Shown: positions 1-9,393 of the stretch, piece after piece | Layout of the letters: each line of letters opens with the position of its first letter | Position numbering within the stretch: the stretch's first letter is position 1 | NCBI GenBank assembly: GCA_002368865.1 | Contig: DFDT01000060.1 | Span: 1-42,997 of the forward strand | Length of the DNA: 42,997 nucleotides | Direction: 5' to 3' | From: Lachnospiraceae bacterium UBA3821 | GTDB taxonomy: Bacteria > Bacillota > Clostridia > Lachnospirales > Lachnospiraceae | Made by a program: the position numbers and the translations under genes | Notes under the pieces: generated by a model | What the model saw: the letters and a program-made list of their open reading frames with translations, nothing else | Told to the model about the DNA's origin: nothing | The model's database searches: none

Positions 1-99
1 CCACTCGGGAATCCATCCATACAGGCCTTGATGCACGATGTCATCAATACCTGACAATGTGAAATTTTATCATAAATCCCAATAAAATGCAAGCAGTAA
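1..99. other. Left edge, no assignable gene
   Basis: This is the edge of the window, downstream of the glycosyltransferase gene. Leftward, a short open frame from a TTG near position 56 reads ...GIDDIVHQGLYGWIPEW to the edge and looks protein-like, but it has no visible Shine-Dalgarno. Rightward, a frame entering from the edge ends in TGA near position 54. Either could be the end of a neighbouring gene; the fragment is too short to decide. No terminator hairpin for the gene ending at 100 is visible. Confidence 0.3.
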
Positions 100-1677
100 T
101 TACCGTCCGGCTTTTTCACAATAATACAGCGTAAACGGATACATTGCGATCTGCTGGTCGCCGCAATATTCCACCGAATAACCCATATCCTTCATTTCCT
201 GCAATTCATCCGCATCGATAGGTTCCGGTGTAAAATACCAGAATTTATTATAGTCCGCCCCCTCATTACTGCATCTTCCGGCAATGATCTCCCGATCCGG
301 ATAATAATAATACAGGACTGTCCACGCCAGATGCTTTACATTATTGCTGATCATCGCCGTATCTTTGTCCACTTCCCCGATGATCTCCAGCGTCTGTTCT
401 GTCACCGCCTTCTCATGCAACGCCTCTGTCCGATACTCCTTATAGCTGCGCAGACCGATGACAGTCAAAACCGTAAGCACTAGCACCAATCCCAACTTCA
501 CCAGATTTTCCGGCCATTGTATATGTAGTTTTCTGTCCCTTTTTTTCACGACCTTCAGCATACCGTCGCTGGCGATCACAACCAAAAGCACTGACAACGC
601 ACTTACCGGGTATAAATATCTTCCGGCCAGCACCGGTCCTACCACCAGGCATACCAGATACACCACGATCACCGTAACCAGGATCGTAACCACTCCAATG
701 GCCGCACCGTACGCGTGATTGGACCATTTCTTCAGAGTCGGCGTATGAACCATGACCTCCAACCGCTTACCGTCATCATATGTCACCTCAAAGAAAGAGG
801 ATTCCGCCAGAAACAAAACCCCCAGGCAGATCAGCAATAAAAAGAACAGTATCTTCGCATATTCCGGGCCGCAAAGGATCATCTTGGCGCTGTCCTTCAC
901 TCCCATCAGCTCTGTCATCCACCAGTTATTTTTGACATTATTTGTCCCATGGAACAGATAGCGGAACCACGGTGCATACCCAACAATATATCCCAGCAAA
1001 GCCGCCAACGATTTGATCCAGGTCTTCCGGCGAAAGCGGATGATCGCTGCCACACCGGTCACAAAGATCAAAATTCCCGCCGTCATCATGGCATAGTAAT
1101 GGGAATAGGCACCAACCAATCCCCAGAAAACCATCCCAATCCATGCCACCGCTTTTCCGCCGCTGATTACACGATATGCACAGTAATAGCAACAGAGCAC
1201 CCCCAAAAATGCCAGTGAGTACATGCGGATCTCCAGATTATTATGCACACAGGCCGAAGAAAGCGCAGTGATCACAACGAGAAATGCCACCGGAATCTTT
1301 TCAAAATACCTCTGCAAAAAAAACAAAGCCAACACCAGCCCGATCAAAAAGGGTGTCAGGGCAGCCAAATGGTATACCCAGCCCGTATGCCCCAGCACCT
1401 CTCCGAAGAGCTTGGTCCAATAATAGTGCAACGGGGGATGGTTATCCCAGTAATACAGCACCTGGAGGATTCCCCCCATACTCTTCTGCGCCGTATTTGC
1501 TGAAAAACATTCATCTCCCCACAACACATTATCAAAAATCAGACTGCCGTTCAGGATCACGGCCACTGCCGTCAACAGATAGATCGCAATGGGGAAGATA
1601 AAACGATCGAGAAACCGCCAGACGGCGGTTTCTCTGTACTCCTGCCACGCAACCTGTATGCGTATCTTCTTTTTCAC
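100..1677 (-). CDS. GT39-like membrane glycosyltransferase (ArnT/PMT type)
   Basis: A 525-residue polytopic membrane protein. It resembles the GT-C fold ArnT/PMT (GT39-like) family, which transfers a sugar from a polyprenyl-phosphate donor on the outer face of the membrane. Seen: a first membrane helix at about residues 25-45, then WGDE with the acidic pair at D55-E56 in the first external loop, where the family has its catalytic acid, followed by HPPLHYY at 80-86 and about nine more hydrophobic segments. The start is a GTG with GGAAAGGA about 9 nt upstream. It begins 2 nt after the amylase stop, so the two genes are co-transcribed. The acceptor is unknown; cell-wall polymer or glycolipid decoration is inference. 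No frameshift is seen. Confidence 0.7.
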   Translation of the reverse strand: MKKKIRIQVAWQEYRETAVWRFLDRFIFPIAIYLLTAVAVILNGSLIFDNVLWGDECFSANTAQKSMGGILQVLYYWDNHPPLHYYWTKLFGEVLGHTGWVYHLAALTPFLIGLVLALFFLQRYFEKIPVAFLVVITALSSACVHNNLEIRMYSLAFLGVLCCYYCAYRVISGGKAVAWIGMVFWGLVGAYSHYYAMMTAGILIFVTGVAAIIRFRRKTWIKSLAALLGYIVGYAPWFRYLFHGTNNVKNNWWMTELMGVKDSAKMILCGPEYAKILFFLLLICLGVLFLAESSFFEVTYDDGKRLEVMVHTPTLKKWSNHAYGAAIGVVTILVTVIVVYLVCLVVGPVLAGRYLYPVSALSVLLVVIASDGMLKVVKKRDRKLHIQWPENLVKLGLVLVLTVLTVIGLRSYKEYRTEALHEKAVTEQTLEIIGEVDKDTAMISNNVKHLAWTVLYYYYPDREIIAGRCSNEGADYNKFWYFTPEPIDADELQEMKDMGYSVEYCGDQQIAMYPFTLYYCEKAGR

Positions 1678-1679
1678 AA

Positions 1680-3788
1680 TTAAATGTCCTTTCCGATATA
1701 TTTTAAGATTGTCGCCGATGTGGGCGGCAACTCGATCGTGATCTTGCCCACATTCATATCATATTCCCGTCCATCCACCAGATATCCGATGCTGGATGTC
1801 TGCAAAAGGGTTCTCATTTTTCCCCTTTTCGGTGTACCGGCTTCCCATGCACACACATCCCGTGTGACAGGATAATTGTTGTTGTTGATCAGGATCACGC
1901 ATTGTCCCCGGTCATGGAAACGACCGTAAATAAGCAGATTATAGTCCGTGTCCATATATTTCAGTGAGCCAATGCGCAATTCGTCATTTTCTCTGCGCAG
2001 CCTTATAATATCCTTATGGAACTGGATCATCTCCTGATCCTCATGCCCCCATGGATAGGTTCTGCGGTTGTCCGGATCGGTAAAACCGCACAATCCCGCC
2101 TCATCACCGTAATAAATGGTCGGCGCCCCCATCCAGGTCATCTGGATCGTCACGGCCTCACGAAAGACCGCCTTATTCACATCCTGTTCCGCCGCTTCCG
2201 GTCCCATGGTATTGGTACGTCCCACCTTATGGTTCGTACGGGTCAAAAAACGGGAGTGATCATGGTTGGAAAGCTCATTCATCGCCACCTGCCAGCTGGG
2301 CATGGCAAAGCTTGCGCCATGGTGCTGCATCGCGCTCCAGAAGCTCCCGGAATTACCCAGAAGATCCTCTCTGTAGTCGTCGCTGTGCTTCTCCATACCG
2401 GTCAGGAACCAGGTCACCGGCTCCATGAACGCATCATAGTTCATCACCGTGTCCCATTCATCTCCCTGCAGCCAGTCTCTGGCATTGCCATAGTGCTCCG
2501 CCAGGATGATGGCATTGGGGTTGGCTTCCTTCACTGCCTTGCGGAAATCCCGCCAAAACTGATGGTTAAATTCCTGGCTGTGCCCCAGATCCGCCGCCAC
2601 ATCCAGTCTCCATCCGTCCACATTGTAGGGCGGAGAAACCCATTTACGTCCGATCTGCAGTACATATTCATACAATTCCCTGGAATTCTCATAATTCAGC
2701 TTCGGCAGCGTGTCATGGCCCCACCAGCCGTCATAGCTGCCGTTATAAGGCCAGGCATAGGGATCATGAAAATCAAAATATTTTCTGTAAGGGCTTTCAG
2801 CGCTGACATAAGCCCCTTTCTCATATCCTTCCGCATCCTCATAGATGCGTTCTCGGTCCAGCCACTTATTAAAGGAACCGCAGTGGTTGAACACTCCGTC
2901 CAGGATCACCTTCATCCCGCGCCTGTGCGCCTCTGCAACCACTTCCGCAAACAGCTCGTTGCTGGCCTCCAGGTTCGCCTTGTTCGTCACGCGGTTGATA
3001 TACCGGGTGGCAAACCGGTTTTCCCGCTGATCCGGGGGAAGCAGTTCCCCTTCATCATAGACGATCCTGCCGAAATGAGGATCGATATAGTCATAATCCT
3101 GAATGTCGTATTTATGATTGGAAGGCGATACAAACATGGGGTTAAAATAGATCACCTCCACGCCCAGATCCTGCAGATAATCCATTTTGTCCAAAACACC
3201 CTGCAGATCCCCGCCGTAAAACTCTCTCACGTCCATGGCTGCCGGATATTGGCTCCACTCCTCCACCCGGTGCACCGGCTCCCCGATGTAACAATATTCA
3301 TTGGACAGCACATCGTTTGTGGGATCTCCGTTACAGAAGCGATCCACGTAGATCTGGTACATCACCGCACCCTTTGCCCAATCCGGCGTCTTAAATCCGG
3401 GCAGGATCTGAATCTCATAGTACTCATTCACATCCTGTACCAGACCTCTGGTATCATAGTAGGCCACGATCCGTCCCGTGCGCAGCTCAAAATGATACTT
3501 CACCTTTTCGTTATCCAGTTGTAATTCATAGGAATAGTAATCAAAGACTTCGTCACTGCGCTCTTTATTCATCAGATACTTCTGTCCCTGATGCACAAAG
3601 AAAACAAAATCCACATTATTCCTGGCAGTGCGAATACGAATCGTCACCCGATCATAAGCGGAAGGCTCCGCCGGTGTCACATAGTTAGCAGTCGTGTCCG
3701 TAAAGATCGCCCTGCGGTTGAAAACCGGTCGCATCCCGGCAATATACTGCTGGTTATACTCCGCTCTTCTCAAATGTTCTGCATCCAT
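1680..3788 (-). CDS. GH13 alpha-amylase family glycoside hydrolase (neopullulanase/cyclomaltodextrinase-like)
   Basis: A 702-residue enzyme without a signal peptide, so probably cytoplasmic, hydrolysing alpha-glucans or maltodextrins. The first 130 residues form an N-terminal beta domain as in neopullulanase/cyclomaltodextrinase, followed by the (beta/alpha)8 catalytic barrel and a C-terminal beta domain from about residue 610. The GH13 regions are visible: DGVFNH at 297-302, GWRLD with the nucleophile D396, the acid E431 in AEHYG, and NHD with D510. Length and the N-terminal domain fit the neopullulanase subgroup; the exact substrate cannot be read. It is the first gene of a two-gene unit with the glycosyltransferase. 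The Shine-Dalgarno AAGGAG lies rather far (about 14 nt) from the ATG. Confidence 0.88.
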   Translation of the reverse strand: MDAEHLRRAEYNQQYIAGMRPVFNRRAIFTDTTANYVTPAEPSAYDRVTIRIRTARNNVDFVFFVHQGQKYLMNKERSDEVFDYYSYELQLDNEKVKYHFELRTGRIVAYYDTRGLVQDVNEYYEIQILPGFKTPDWAKGAVMYQIYVDRFCNGDPTNDVLSNEYCYIGEPVHRVEEWSQYPAAMDVREFYGGDLQGVLDKMDYLQDLGVEVIYFNPMFVSPSNHKYDIQDYDYIDPHFGRIVYDEGELLPPDQRENRFATRYINRVTNKANLEASNELFAEVVAEAHRRGMKVILDGVFNHCGSFNKWLDRERIYEDAEGYEKGAYVSAESPYRKYFDFHDPYAWPYNGSYDGWWGHDTLPKLNYENSRELYEYVLQIGRKWVSPPYNVDGWRLDVAADLGHSQEFNHQFWRDFRKAVKEANPNAIILAEHYGNARDWLQGDEWDTVMNYDAFMEPVTWFLTGMEKHSDDYREDLLGNSGSFWSAMQHHGASFAMPSWQVAMNELSNHDHSRFLTRTNHKVGRTNTMGPEAAEQDVNKAVFREAVTIQMTWMGAPTIYYGDEAGLCGFTDPDNRRTYPWGHEDQEMIQFHKDIIRLRRENDELRIGSLKYMDTDYNLLIYGRFHDRGQCVILINNNNYPVTRDVCAWEAGTPKRGKMRTLLQTSSIGYLVDGREYDMNVGKITIELPPTSATILKYIGKDI

Positions 3789-3851
3789 AGATATATAATC
3801 TTCTCCTTACATTGTTTCTGCTCCGGATGAAGCAATGCATATCTATGTACT

Positions 3852-3880
3852 ATTTTACCCAATAAGAGGATATTTTTCAA
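3852..3880 (-). promoter_or_regulatory. SigmaA-type promoter of the amylase gene
   Basis: On the minus strand TTGAAA (3880-3875) and TAAAAT (3857-3852) are separated by exactly 17 bp, about 65 bp upstream of the amylase ATG. This is a good match to the vegetative consensus. No catabolite-repression (cre) site is evident by eye. Confidence 0.65.
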
Positions 3881-3898
3881 TAGGTTATGGCACAAAGT

Positions 3899-3928
3899 AA
3901 AAAAGACAACCGGGAAGTTGTCTTTTTT
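3899..3928 (-). terminator. Rho-independent terminator of ftsH (bidirectional shape)
   Basis: A 12-bp perfect stem (3899-3910 with 3917-3928) around a 6-nt loop, with A and T runs at its ends so it can stop transcription in either direction. It lies about 150 bp past the ftsH stop and just before the amylase promoter, so it most likely closes the spoIIE-tilS-hpt-ftsH transcription unit. Confidence 0.8.
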
Positions 3929-4076
3929 AGAGAAGGTATTTCTTACTTATGGGGTATAGCAAAAAACTATAATGTATTGGGGGGTTACGCATATTATAAT
4001 AGCATCCCCTATAGGTTTTGCCAACCCTCAAAATTCACAAAATTCACAAAAGCCATTAAAAGTTTTTGTGCATTTT

Positions 4077-5927
4077 TCACAGAATCGAACCGTTGATCTC
4101 GGTCTGCGCATAGGAGGAACGATTGAACAGCGCTTCAAACTCGTCTCTGGTGATCTTTTCTTTCTCCAGAAGAAGCTTCGCGCAGCTGTGAAGCACCTCC
4201 ATGTGCTCCACGATGATCTCCTTTGCCTTCGCATAGCAGTCATCGATGATGGACTTCACCTCTCTGTCAATCTCCGCAGAGACCGCCTCGCTGTGATTCT
4301 TCGCATGCGCCAGATCTCGTCCGATGAGCACCTCATTGCTGTCATCGTCATAACAGATCACGCCGATATTCTCGGACATACCGAATTTCGTCACCATCCT
4401 GCGGGCTTCCTTGGTCGCCTTCTTGATATCACTGGATGCGCCGGTGGTGATGTCGCCGAAGATAAGCTCCTCCGCGATCCGCCCGCCCAGGGAAACCATG
4501 ATATCCTGCAGCATCCGACCCTTGGTCAGAAACATTTCATCCCGCTCCGGCAAAGGCATGGTATAGCCTGCCGCACCGGAACTGGTGGGCACGATGGATA
4601 CGGTGTAGACCGGACCCACATCGGGCAGCACGTGGAACAAGATTGCATGTCCCGCCTCGTGGTACGCCGTGATCTTTTTTTCTTTGTCCGAGATCACGCG
4701 GCTCTTTTTCTCCGTACCAATGCCAACTTTCACAAAAGATTCCTGGATATCTTTCTGGGTCAGAAATCCTCTGCTCTCCTTGGCCGCCCGGATCGCTGAC
4801 TCGTTCAGCAGATTCTCCAGATCCGCGCCCGTAAAGCCCGCTGTGGTCTGGGCAATCTGTTTCAGATCCACATCCTCCGAAAGCGGCTTGTTCTTGGCGT
4901 GTACTTTCAAAATCTCCTCCCTGCCCTTCACGTCCGGCACGGAAACGGCTACCTTTCGGTCAAACCGTCCGGGACGCAGGATCGCGGGATCCAGGATATC
5001 CACACGGTTGGTGGCTGCCAGCACAATAATACCCTCGTTCACACCGAAACCGTCCATTTCCACCAGCAGCTGATTCAGAGTCTGCTCTCTCTCGTCATGG
5101 CCACCGCCCATACCGGTTCCGCGGATACGGGCCACAGCATCAATCTCATCAATAAACACGATACACGGCGCATTTTTCTTGGCTTCCTCAAACAGATCTC
5201 TCACACGGGAAGCACCCACGCCGACAAACATTTCCACAAAATCCGATCCGGAGATGGAGAAAAACGGCACTCCGGCCTCCCCGGCCACAGCCTTCGCTAA
5301 CAACGTCTTACCGGTACCGGGCGGTCCCTCCAAAAGCACGCCCTTGGGAATTCTGGCACCCACTTTCGTATACTTGGTGGGCGCTTTCAGGAAATCAACG
5401 ATCTCCGCCAGCTCCTGCTTTTCCTCGTCCATGCCCGCCACCTGCTCAAAGGTCGCATTTTTCTCTCCCACGGTCATCTTGGCACGGCTCTTGCCGAAAT
5501 TCATCATCTTGCTGCCGCCGCCACCGCCGGAATTCTGGGCGTTCATCATCATAAACAGAAAGATCCCCACCGCCAGTACGATCACCATCGGCAAAAGGCT
5601 TGTCAGCACCCAGCTCTCCCGCTGCACATCCTCCGTCAGCGGATCATATCCGTACTCCCGGACTTCCTTTTCCATCTCGATGATATCCGTCACATAGAGC
5701 CGTTTCTCCATGCCGTTTTTCAGCTGTACCTCCAGATAACCGGTAGGCGTCTCTTTATTCGGCTGGATCACGATAGAAACAATGTTTCCACCCTCCAGGT
5801 CCTTCAAAAACCCGTTTTTTGTGTAATTTTCCGCCCCGTTCCGGAACATGCTGAGTCCGATGATCATGATCACCAGGATCACGATCCAGATCAGGTAGGA
5901 ATTCAAATGCCTCGTGCTTGTCTTCAC
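4077..5927 (-). CDS. ftsH: ATP-dependent zinc metalloprotease FtsH
   Basis: A 616-residue membrane-anchored AAA+ protease that unfolds and degrades membrane and short-lived cytosolic proteins as a hexamer. Seen: a membrane helix at 11-28, an extracytoplasmic domain to about 105, a second helix at 106-128, Walker A GPPGTGKT at 201-208, pore motif FVGVG at 234-238, Walker B VFIDEIDA at 257-264, the second region of homology with R318 and R321, and the zinc site HEAGH at 423-427. The start is GTG with AGGTG 6 nt before it. A glycine/serine-rich linker follows the second helix. It follows hpt by 35 bp, the conserved tilS-hpt-ftsH order of Firmicutes. Length is normal. Confidence 0.97.
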   Translation of the reverse strand: MKTSTRHLNSYLIWIVILVIMIIGLSMFRNGAENYTKNGFLKDLEGGNIVSIVIQPNKETPTGYLEVQLKNGMEKRLYVTDIIEMEKEVREYGYDPLTEDVQRESWVLTSLLPMVIVLAVGIFLFMMMNAQNSGGGGGSKMMNFGKSRAKMTVGEKNATFEQVAGMDEEKQELAEIVDFLKAPTKYTKVGARIPKGVLLEGPPGTGKTLLAKAVAGEAGVPFFSISGSDFVEMFVGVGASRVRDLFEEAKKNAPCIVFIDEIDAVARIRGTGMGGGHDEREQTLNQLLVEMDGFGVNEGIIVLAATNRVDILDPAILRPGRFDRKVAVSVPDVKGREEILKVHAKNKPLSEDVDLKQIAQTTAGFTGADLENLLNESAIRAAKESRGFLTQKDIQESFVKVGIGTEKKSRVISDKEKKITAYHEAGHAILFHVLPDVGPVYTVSIVPTSSGAAGYTMPLPERDEMFLTKGRMLQDIMVSLGGRIAEELIFGDITTGASSDIKKATKEARRMVTKFGMSENIGVICYDDDSNEVLIGRDLAHAKNHSEAVSAEIDREVKSIIDDCYAKAKEIIVEHMEVLHSCAKLLLEKEKITRDEFEALFNRSSYAQTEINGSIL

Positions 5928-5962
5928 TTATGTCACCTCTGTTTTCTCTAGATATATTGCTG

Positions 5963-6490
5963 TCAGTCGTCGAACTCCACAACGCCGATATAGGGCAGAT
6001 TGCGGTATTTCTGGGCATAATCCAAACCGTAACCCACCACAAATTCGTCGGGAATATGGAATCCTGTGTAATCCACATCCACATCCACCACACGTCTGTC
6101 CGGCTTGTCCAACAGCGTACAGATCCGCAGGGACTCCGGCTTTCTGTCCAGCATCATTTCCTTCAGATAACTCAGCGTCCTGCCGCTGTCCACAATATCC
6201 TCCACCACGAGCACATGCTTGCCCTGGATCGGCTCATCCAGATCCTTGACAATCTTCACCACGCCGCTGGACATGGTCTCACTGCCGTAGCTGGACACAG
6301 ACATGAAATCCAGCGACACCGGCACTGTAATTCGCTTTGCCAGCTCGCACAAAAAGAAGCTCCCGCCCTTCAGTACACACACCAGATGTACCTCCTTGCC
6401 GGCATAATCTCTGCTGATCTGCTCCCCGATCTCCCGGATCCGGGCATCCACATCTTCTTCCGAGATCAGTACTCTAATATGTTCCGCCAT
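5963..6490 (-). CDS. hpt: Hypoxanthine phosphoribosyltransferase
   Basis: A purine-salvage enzyme converting hypoxanthine or guanine plus PRPP to IMP or GMP. The PRPP-binding motif VLVVEDIVDSGRTL is at about residues 93-106 and the KGG loop at 41-43. The chosen start is the ATG at 6490 (175 residues), because GGAGG lies 7 nt upstream; an in-frame GTG at 6508 that would overlap tilS has no comparable ribosome site. It sits between tilS and ftsH in one operon. In B. subtilis the HprT and TilS partners also act together on the ftsH promoter; whether that holds here cannot be seen. Confidence 0.95.
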   Translation of the reverse strand: MAEHIRVLISEEDVDARIREIGEQISRDYAGKEVHLVCVLKGGSFFLCELAKRITVPVSLDFMSVSSYGSETMSSGVVKIVKDLDEPIQGKHVLVVEDIVDSGRTLSYLKEMMLDRKPESLRICTLLDKPDRRVVDVDVDYTGFHIPDEFVVGYGLDYAQKYRNLPYIGVVEFDD

Positions 6491-6504
6491 CTTTTTCCTC
6501 CGTA

Positions 6505-7938
6505 TCACTGCTTTTGCAGCGTTTCTATCTGTACCTGTAAAATACGCTCTGTCTGTTCTGTCACTTTATAATACTCACTGATCCGATAACCGACCAGCCA
6601 CAGCACGTGGGAATCCTCCGCAAGCACCGGAATGCGGTCCCGTTCCCTCGCCGGGATCTTTGCATCCACCAGATAATCCTTGAGCTTCTTGTGGCAAAGC
6701 ACTCCCGCTCCATCCCGAATGGTCAGATAATCTCCCTCCGCTCTGGTACGCATGATCGGATATTTTTTCATTTTATCATAATCAAACCATTTCGTATACT
6801 CATTTTGAGGAAAAATCAGATTTTTTTCTTCCCCTGACAGTACATCCTGCCTGGATAAAATTTGAAATTCCACCTGCTGATCGGGATGCATGGATCCCTC
6901 CTGCTGCCAAGACCCCTGCATCACCCGTACTTTCCCATACTCCCGCACAGCCCGGATTCCGAAGGGCAGATGGATCTCTCTGTTCCCTTCCCGCGCCAAA
7001 AGCTCCAGCAGCGCATCCACATGCACACTTGTGATATCTTTCGCCCCCGGCGACAATGCTTTTATCAGCTCATACAAAAGACGTTTCCGGATCGCCGGAT
7101 GCAGCGGCAAAAACGCGTCGCAATCCACAATATACGCCTGCCTGGAAACAGCTCCTTCCTGTACACCGGGCGCTGCATCCGCCGGCGCGCAGATCTCCTC
7201 CGCGCACGCCGCCATGGCCTGAGCCGTCTGCTCCGCCAGATAATCCTCCGTCTCCGCCAGAAGCCCGGCCGTACGACCCATATGCCGCACGCAGCCGGAC
7301 ACAATATTCTCCTCCACATAGGGCAGGATATGATGCCGGATCCGATTGCGGGTATAAACATCCTCCTCATTTGTGTGATCCTGACAAAAATCCTGTCCCA
7401 ATTCCTTCAGATAAGCTTCAATCTCGCTTCGCTCCACACACAGCAGCGGACGGATCACTTTCCCCCGCACCGCCGGAATGCCGGCCAATCCTTTGATACC
7501 GCTTCCCCGGAACAGATGAAACAGCATGGTTTCGCTTAGATCATTCAGATTGTGCGCCACCGCAATCCGGTCGGCGCCGTACTGAACTGCCGCCCTCTCA
7601 AACGCTTCGTAGCGGAATCTCCGCCCCGCCTCTTCCTCTCCGCAGCCCCACTCCGCCGCCAGTGCGGGCACATCCGCCTTTTCCAGGACATACGGAATAC
7701 CGTACCTGCCGCAGAGGGATTCCACAAACCGCGCGTCGTCCACTGCCTCCGGCCGGATCCCGTGATGCACATGGACCACCGTCAGTTCCATCGGATATCT
7801 CCGCTTCCACTCCGCTAAAACAAGGAGCAGACAAACCGAGTCTGCCCCGCCGGAAACGCCTGCCACCACGCGCTCGCCCGGCTGCAGCATCCCCTGTTCC
7901 TTTATATAGTCAAAGACTTTATCCAACAATTTTGTCAT
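6505..7938 (-). CDS. tilS: tRNA(Ile)-lysidine synthetase
   Basis: A 477-residue essential enzyme that attaches lysine to C34 of tRNA-Ile(CAU), switching its decoding from AUG to AUA. The N-terminal PP-loop ATPase motif SGGADS is at residues 29-34, and the family signature YTRNRIRH follows near residue 200. The C-terminal part carries the TilS substrate-binding domains and ends in the short TilS_C region. The start is 2 nt after the spoIIE-type stop, which suggests translational coupling. Its stop lies 14 nt before the hpt ATG. Length and architecture are normal. Confidence 0.94.
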   Translation of the reverse strand: MTKLLDKVFDYIKEQGMLQPGERVVAGVSGGADSVCLLLVLAEWKRRYPMELTVVHVHHGIRPEAVDDARFVESLCGRYGIPYVLEKADVPALAAEWGCGEEEAGRRFRYEAFERAAVQYGADRIAVAHNLNDLSETMLFHLFRGSGIKGLAGIPAVRGKVIRPLLCVERSEIEAYLKELGQDFCQDHTNEEDVYTRNRIRHHILPYVEENIVSGCVRHMGRTAGLLAETEDYLAEQTAQAMAACAEEICAPADAAPGVQEGAVSRQAYIVDCDAFLPLHPAIRKRLLYELIKALSPGAKDITSVHVDALLELLAREGNREIHLPFGIRAVREYGKVRVMQGSWQQEGSMHPDQQVEFQILSRQDVLSGEEKNLIFPQNEYTKWFDYDKMKKYPIMRTRAEGDYLTIRDGAGVLCHKKLKDYLVDAKIPARERDRIPVLAEDSHVLWLVGYRISEYYKVTEQTERILQVQIETLQKQ

Positions 7939-7940
7939 CC

Positions 7941-9239
7941 TTAAGTATTCTCCCAGACCCCCGCCACCAGCACGGTCATATCGTCCTTCACATGACCGCC
8001 GCAGGCGTGCAGTGCCGTCTCTATGATCTTTTCCGCAATCTCACCCGGTCCGATCTCCCGCATATCCGCAATGGTCTCCTCCAGGATCTCCTCCGCATTC
8101 TCCTGGGGAAACGCTGCCAGTACGCCGTCCGTCATCAGGATCACCTGATCGCCGTCACCCAAAGTACACTCCGTATGCGCTCTCTCCAGATTTCGAAAAA
8201 TACCCAAAGGCAGCGAACTCTGCCGGACAGACTCCACGGTCCGCCCGTGTCTGATATAGGAAACCGCCCCTCCCACCTTGAGGAAACGGCAGACTCCGTC
8301 ATACAGATCCAGCTCACACAGATCCAGCGTCGGATGGGAAATGTCCCTCTCCTCCACGTAAAATGCCACATTGACCATATCTGCGGCTGCGTAGGGATCG
8401 TACCCGGCCTCCAGAAATTTTTCCATCAGATCCAGTGCTTTCTCGCTGTCCCTGCTGGCCTCCTCGCCGGAGCCTGTCCCGTCGGACAATAAGAGCGTCA
8501 TTCTCCCCTTTTCCGACTCCAATATGGAATAGTGGTCACCGGACAATTGCTCGTCCTCTTTTTTTACCTTACAAAAACCCGTCAGCATCACATACCTGGG
8601 TTCCTCCACAAACACAAAGCAATGCGGCTCCGCTTCAATCCGCACCGGGCTGGCTGCAGACAGTTTCAACCGCCGTCTGAGCAGCACGGAAAGCATGTCC
8701 GCCGCCTCCGAAGCCGAACAGATGTCCTCCCTGTCCGTGTAGATCGTCATGCAGATCGTGCGGCTGTCATCCCTGTCCGTCAGATAACAAAAATGATCCG
8801 CATAAATGCTCTCCGCCCGCAGCGCATGGCGGATCATCCTCTGGTAGCGTTCTTCCATGGGGCGGCACTGCAGCAGTTCATCCGCCAGCTGTGTCATGAT
8901 CTGCGACATTTCATAGAGATTGTGCCCGATCATCATGCGATTTTCCAGAGTCCGGCGCTGCTCCAGCATATCCTGCCTGTCCGTCCCGGTTTCCTGCCCA
9001 TCCGTCCCGGTTTCCCGCCGTTCCTCTGTCCCGCTTTTGTGTTCCGCCTGCTCCTGTGCCTGTGCCGCATTCTGCAGACCGCCATCCGCTTCTAGGTATC
9101 TGGCCAATTCCTCAAAACTCTCCGCATAATGCAGGAGCTTCTGTCTGCAGAGCTCCGGGACCCGCATGGAATCCCGTCTGTCCGGCTGCGATACCCTGCC
9201 GGATAAAAATCGTTGTGCTTCCTTTACCGCTGTCAACAT
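7941..9239 (-). CDS. spoIIE: SpoIIE-type PP2C serine phosphatase without membrane domain
   Basis: A 432-residue protein matching the cytosolic part of SpoIIE, the phosphatase that dephosphorylates SpoIIAA and so releases sigma-F in the forespore. Seen: the PP2C metal motifs SGDHYS (about 235), LSDGTGSG (about 254), MTDG (about 370) and a C-terminal KDDMTV. The region before residue 120 is charged and coiled, with a repeated GTDGQE/GTDRQD segment. B. subtilis SpoIIE is about 830 residues with ten N-terminal membrane helices; here none is encoded, and the region upstream of the ATG holds a promoter rather than lost coding sequence. The position beside tilS is the classic spoIIE location. A general SpoIIE-family phosphatase is the alternative. 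GAGGAG precedes the ATG by 5 nt. Confidence 0.82.
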   Translation of the reverse strand: MLTAVKEAQRFLSGRVSQPDRRDSMRVPELCRQKLLHYAESFEELARYLEADGGLQNAAQAQEQAEHKSGTEERRETGTDGQETGTDRQDMLEQRRTLENRMMIGHNLYEMSQIMTQLADELLQCRPMEERYQRMIRHALRAESIYADHFCYLTDRDDSRTICMTIYTDREDICSASEAADMLSVLLRRRLKLSAASPVRIEAEPHCFVFVEEPRYVMLTGFCKVKKEDEQLSGDHYSILESEKGRMTLLLSDGTGSGEEASRDSEKALDLMEKFLEAGYDPYAAADMVNVAFYVEERDISHPTLDLCELDLYDGVCRFLKVGGAVSYIRHGRTVESVRQSSLPLGIFRNLERAHTECTLGDGDQVILMTDGVLAAFPQENAEEILEETIADMREIGPGEIAEKIIETALHACGGHVKDDMTVLVAGVWENT

Positions 9240-9318
9240 GGATACTCCTCACTTTATTTCCCCCGGGCACATTGCCGGCATGCTTTCCCGCCAGCCCGCC
9301 GGGATAATTGTGAAATAT

Positions 9319-9387
9319 AGTATAATCAGCGGTTGACTCACCTTTTGTCAAAACAGGGACACGCCCCGAATTTTTTTTTGCGACAAA
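9319..9387 (-). promoter_or_regulatory. spoIIE promoter with wide spacer and candidate Spo0A box
   Basis: On the minus strand TTGACA (9351-9346) and TATACT (9324-9319) are 21 bp apart, about 80 bp before the spoIIE ATG. This spacing is unusual for sigmaA alone but is the known geometry of the Spo0A-activated B. subtilis spoIIE promoter. Upstream, TTTGTCGCAAA (9387-9377) resembles the 0A box TGNCGAA, and the -35 region itself reads TTTTGTCAAA on the other strand. Binding by Spo0A is inference. Confidence 0.5.
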
Positions 9388-9393
9388 CGTTTC

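Noticed and set aside
2016..3524. Long rightward ORF of 502 codons across the amylase gene
   Set aside because: It is the complement of a GH13 gene whose catalytic motifs are intact; composition is the His/Ile/Leu/Arg-rich pattern typical of antisense shadows.
3887..4096. Rightward 69-codon ORF after ftsH
   Set aside because: It begins in the ftsH terminator hairpin and overlaps the 3' end of ftsH; no ribosome site and no protein-like pattern.
8946..9020. Short direct repeats in spoIIE (GTDGQE/GTDRQD) as a sign of frameshift
   Set aside because: The repeats keep frame and lie in a linker; they look like local duplication in a disordered stretch.
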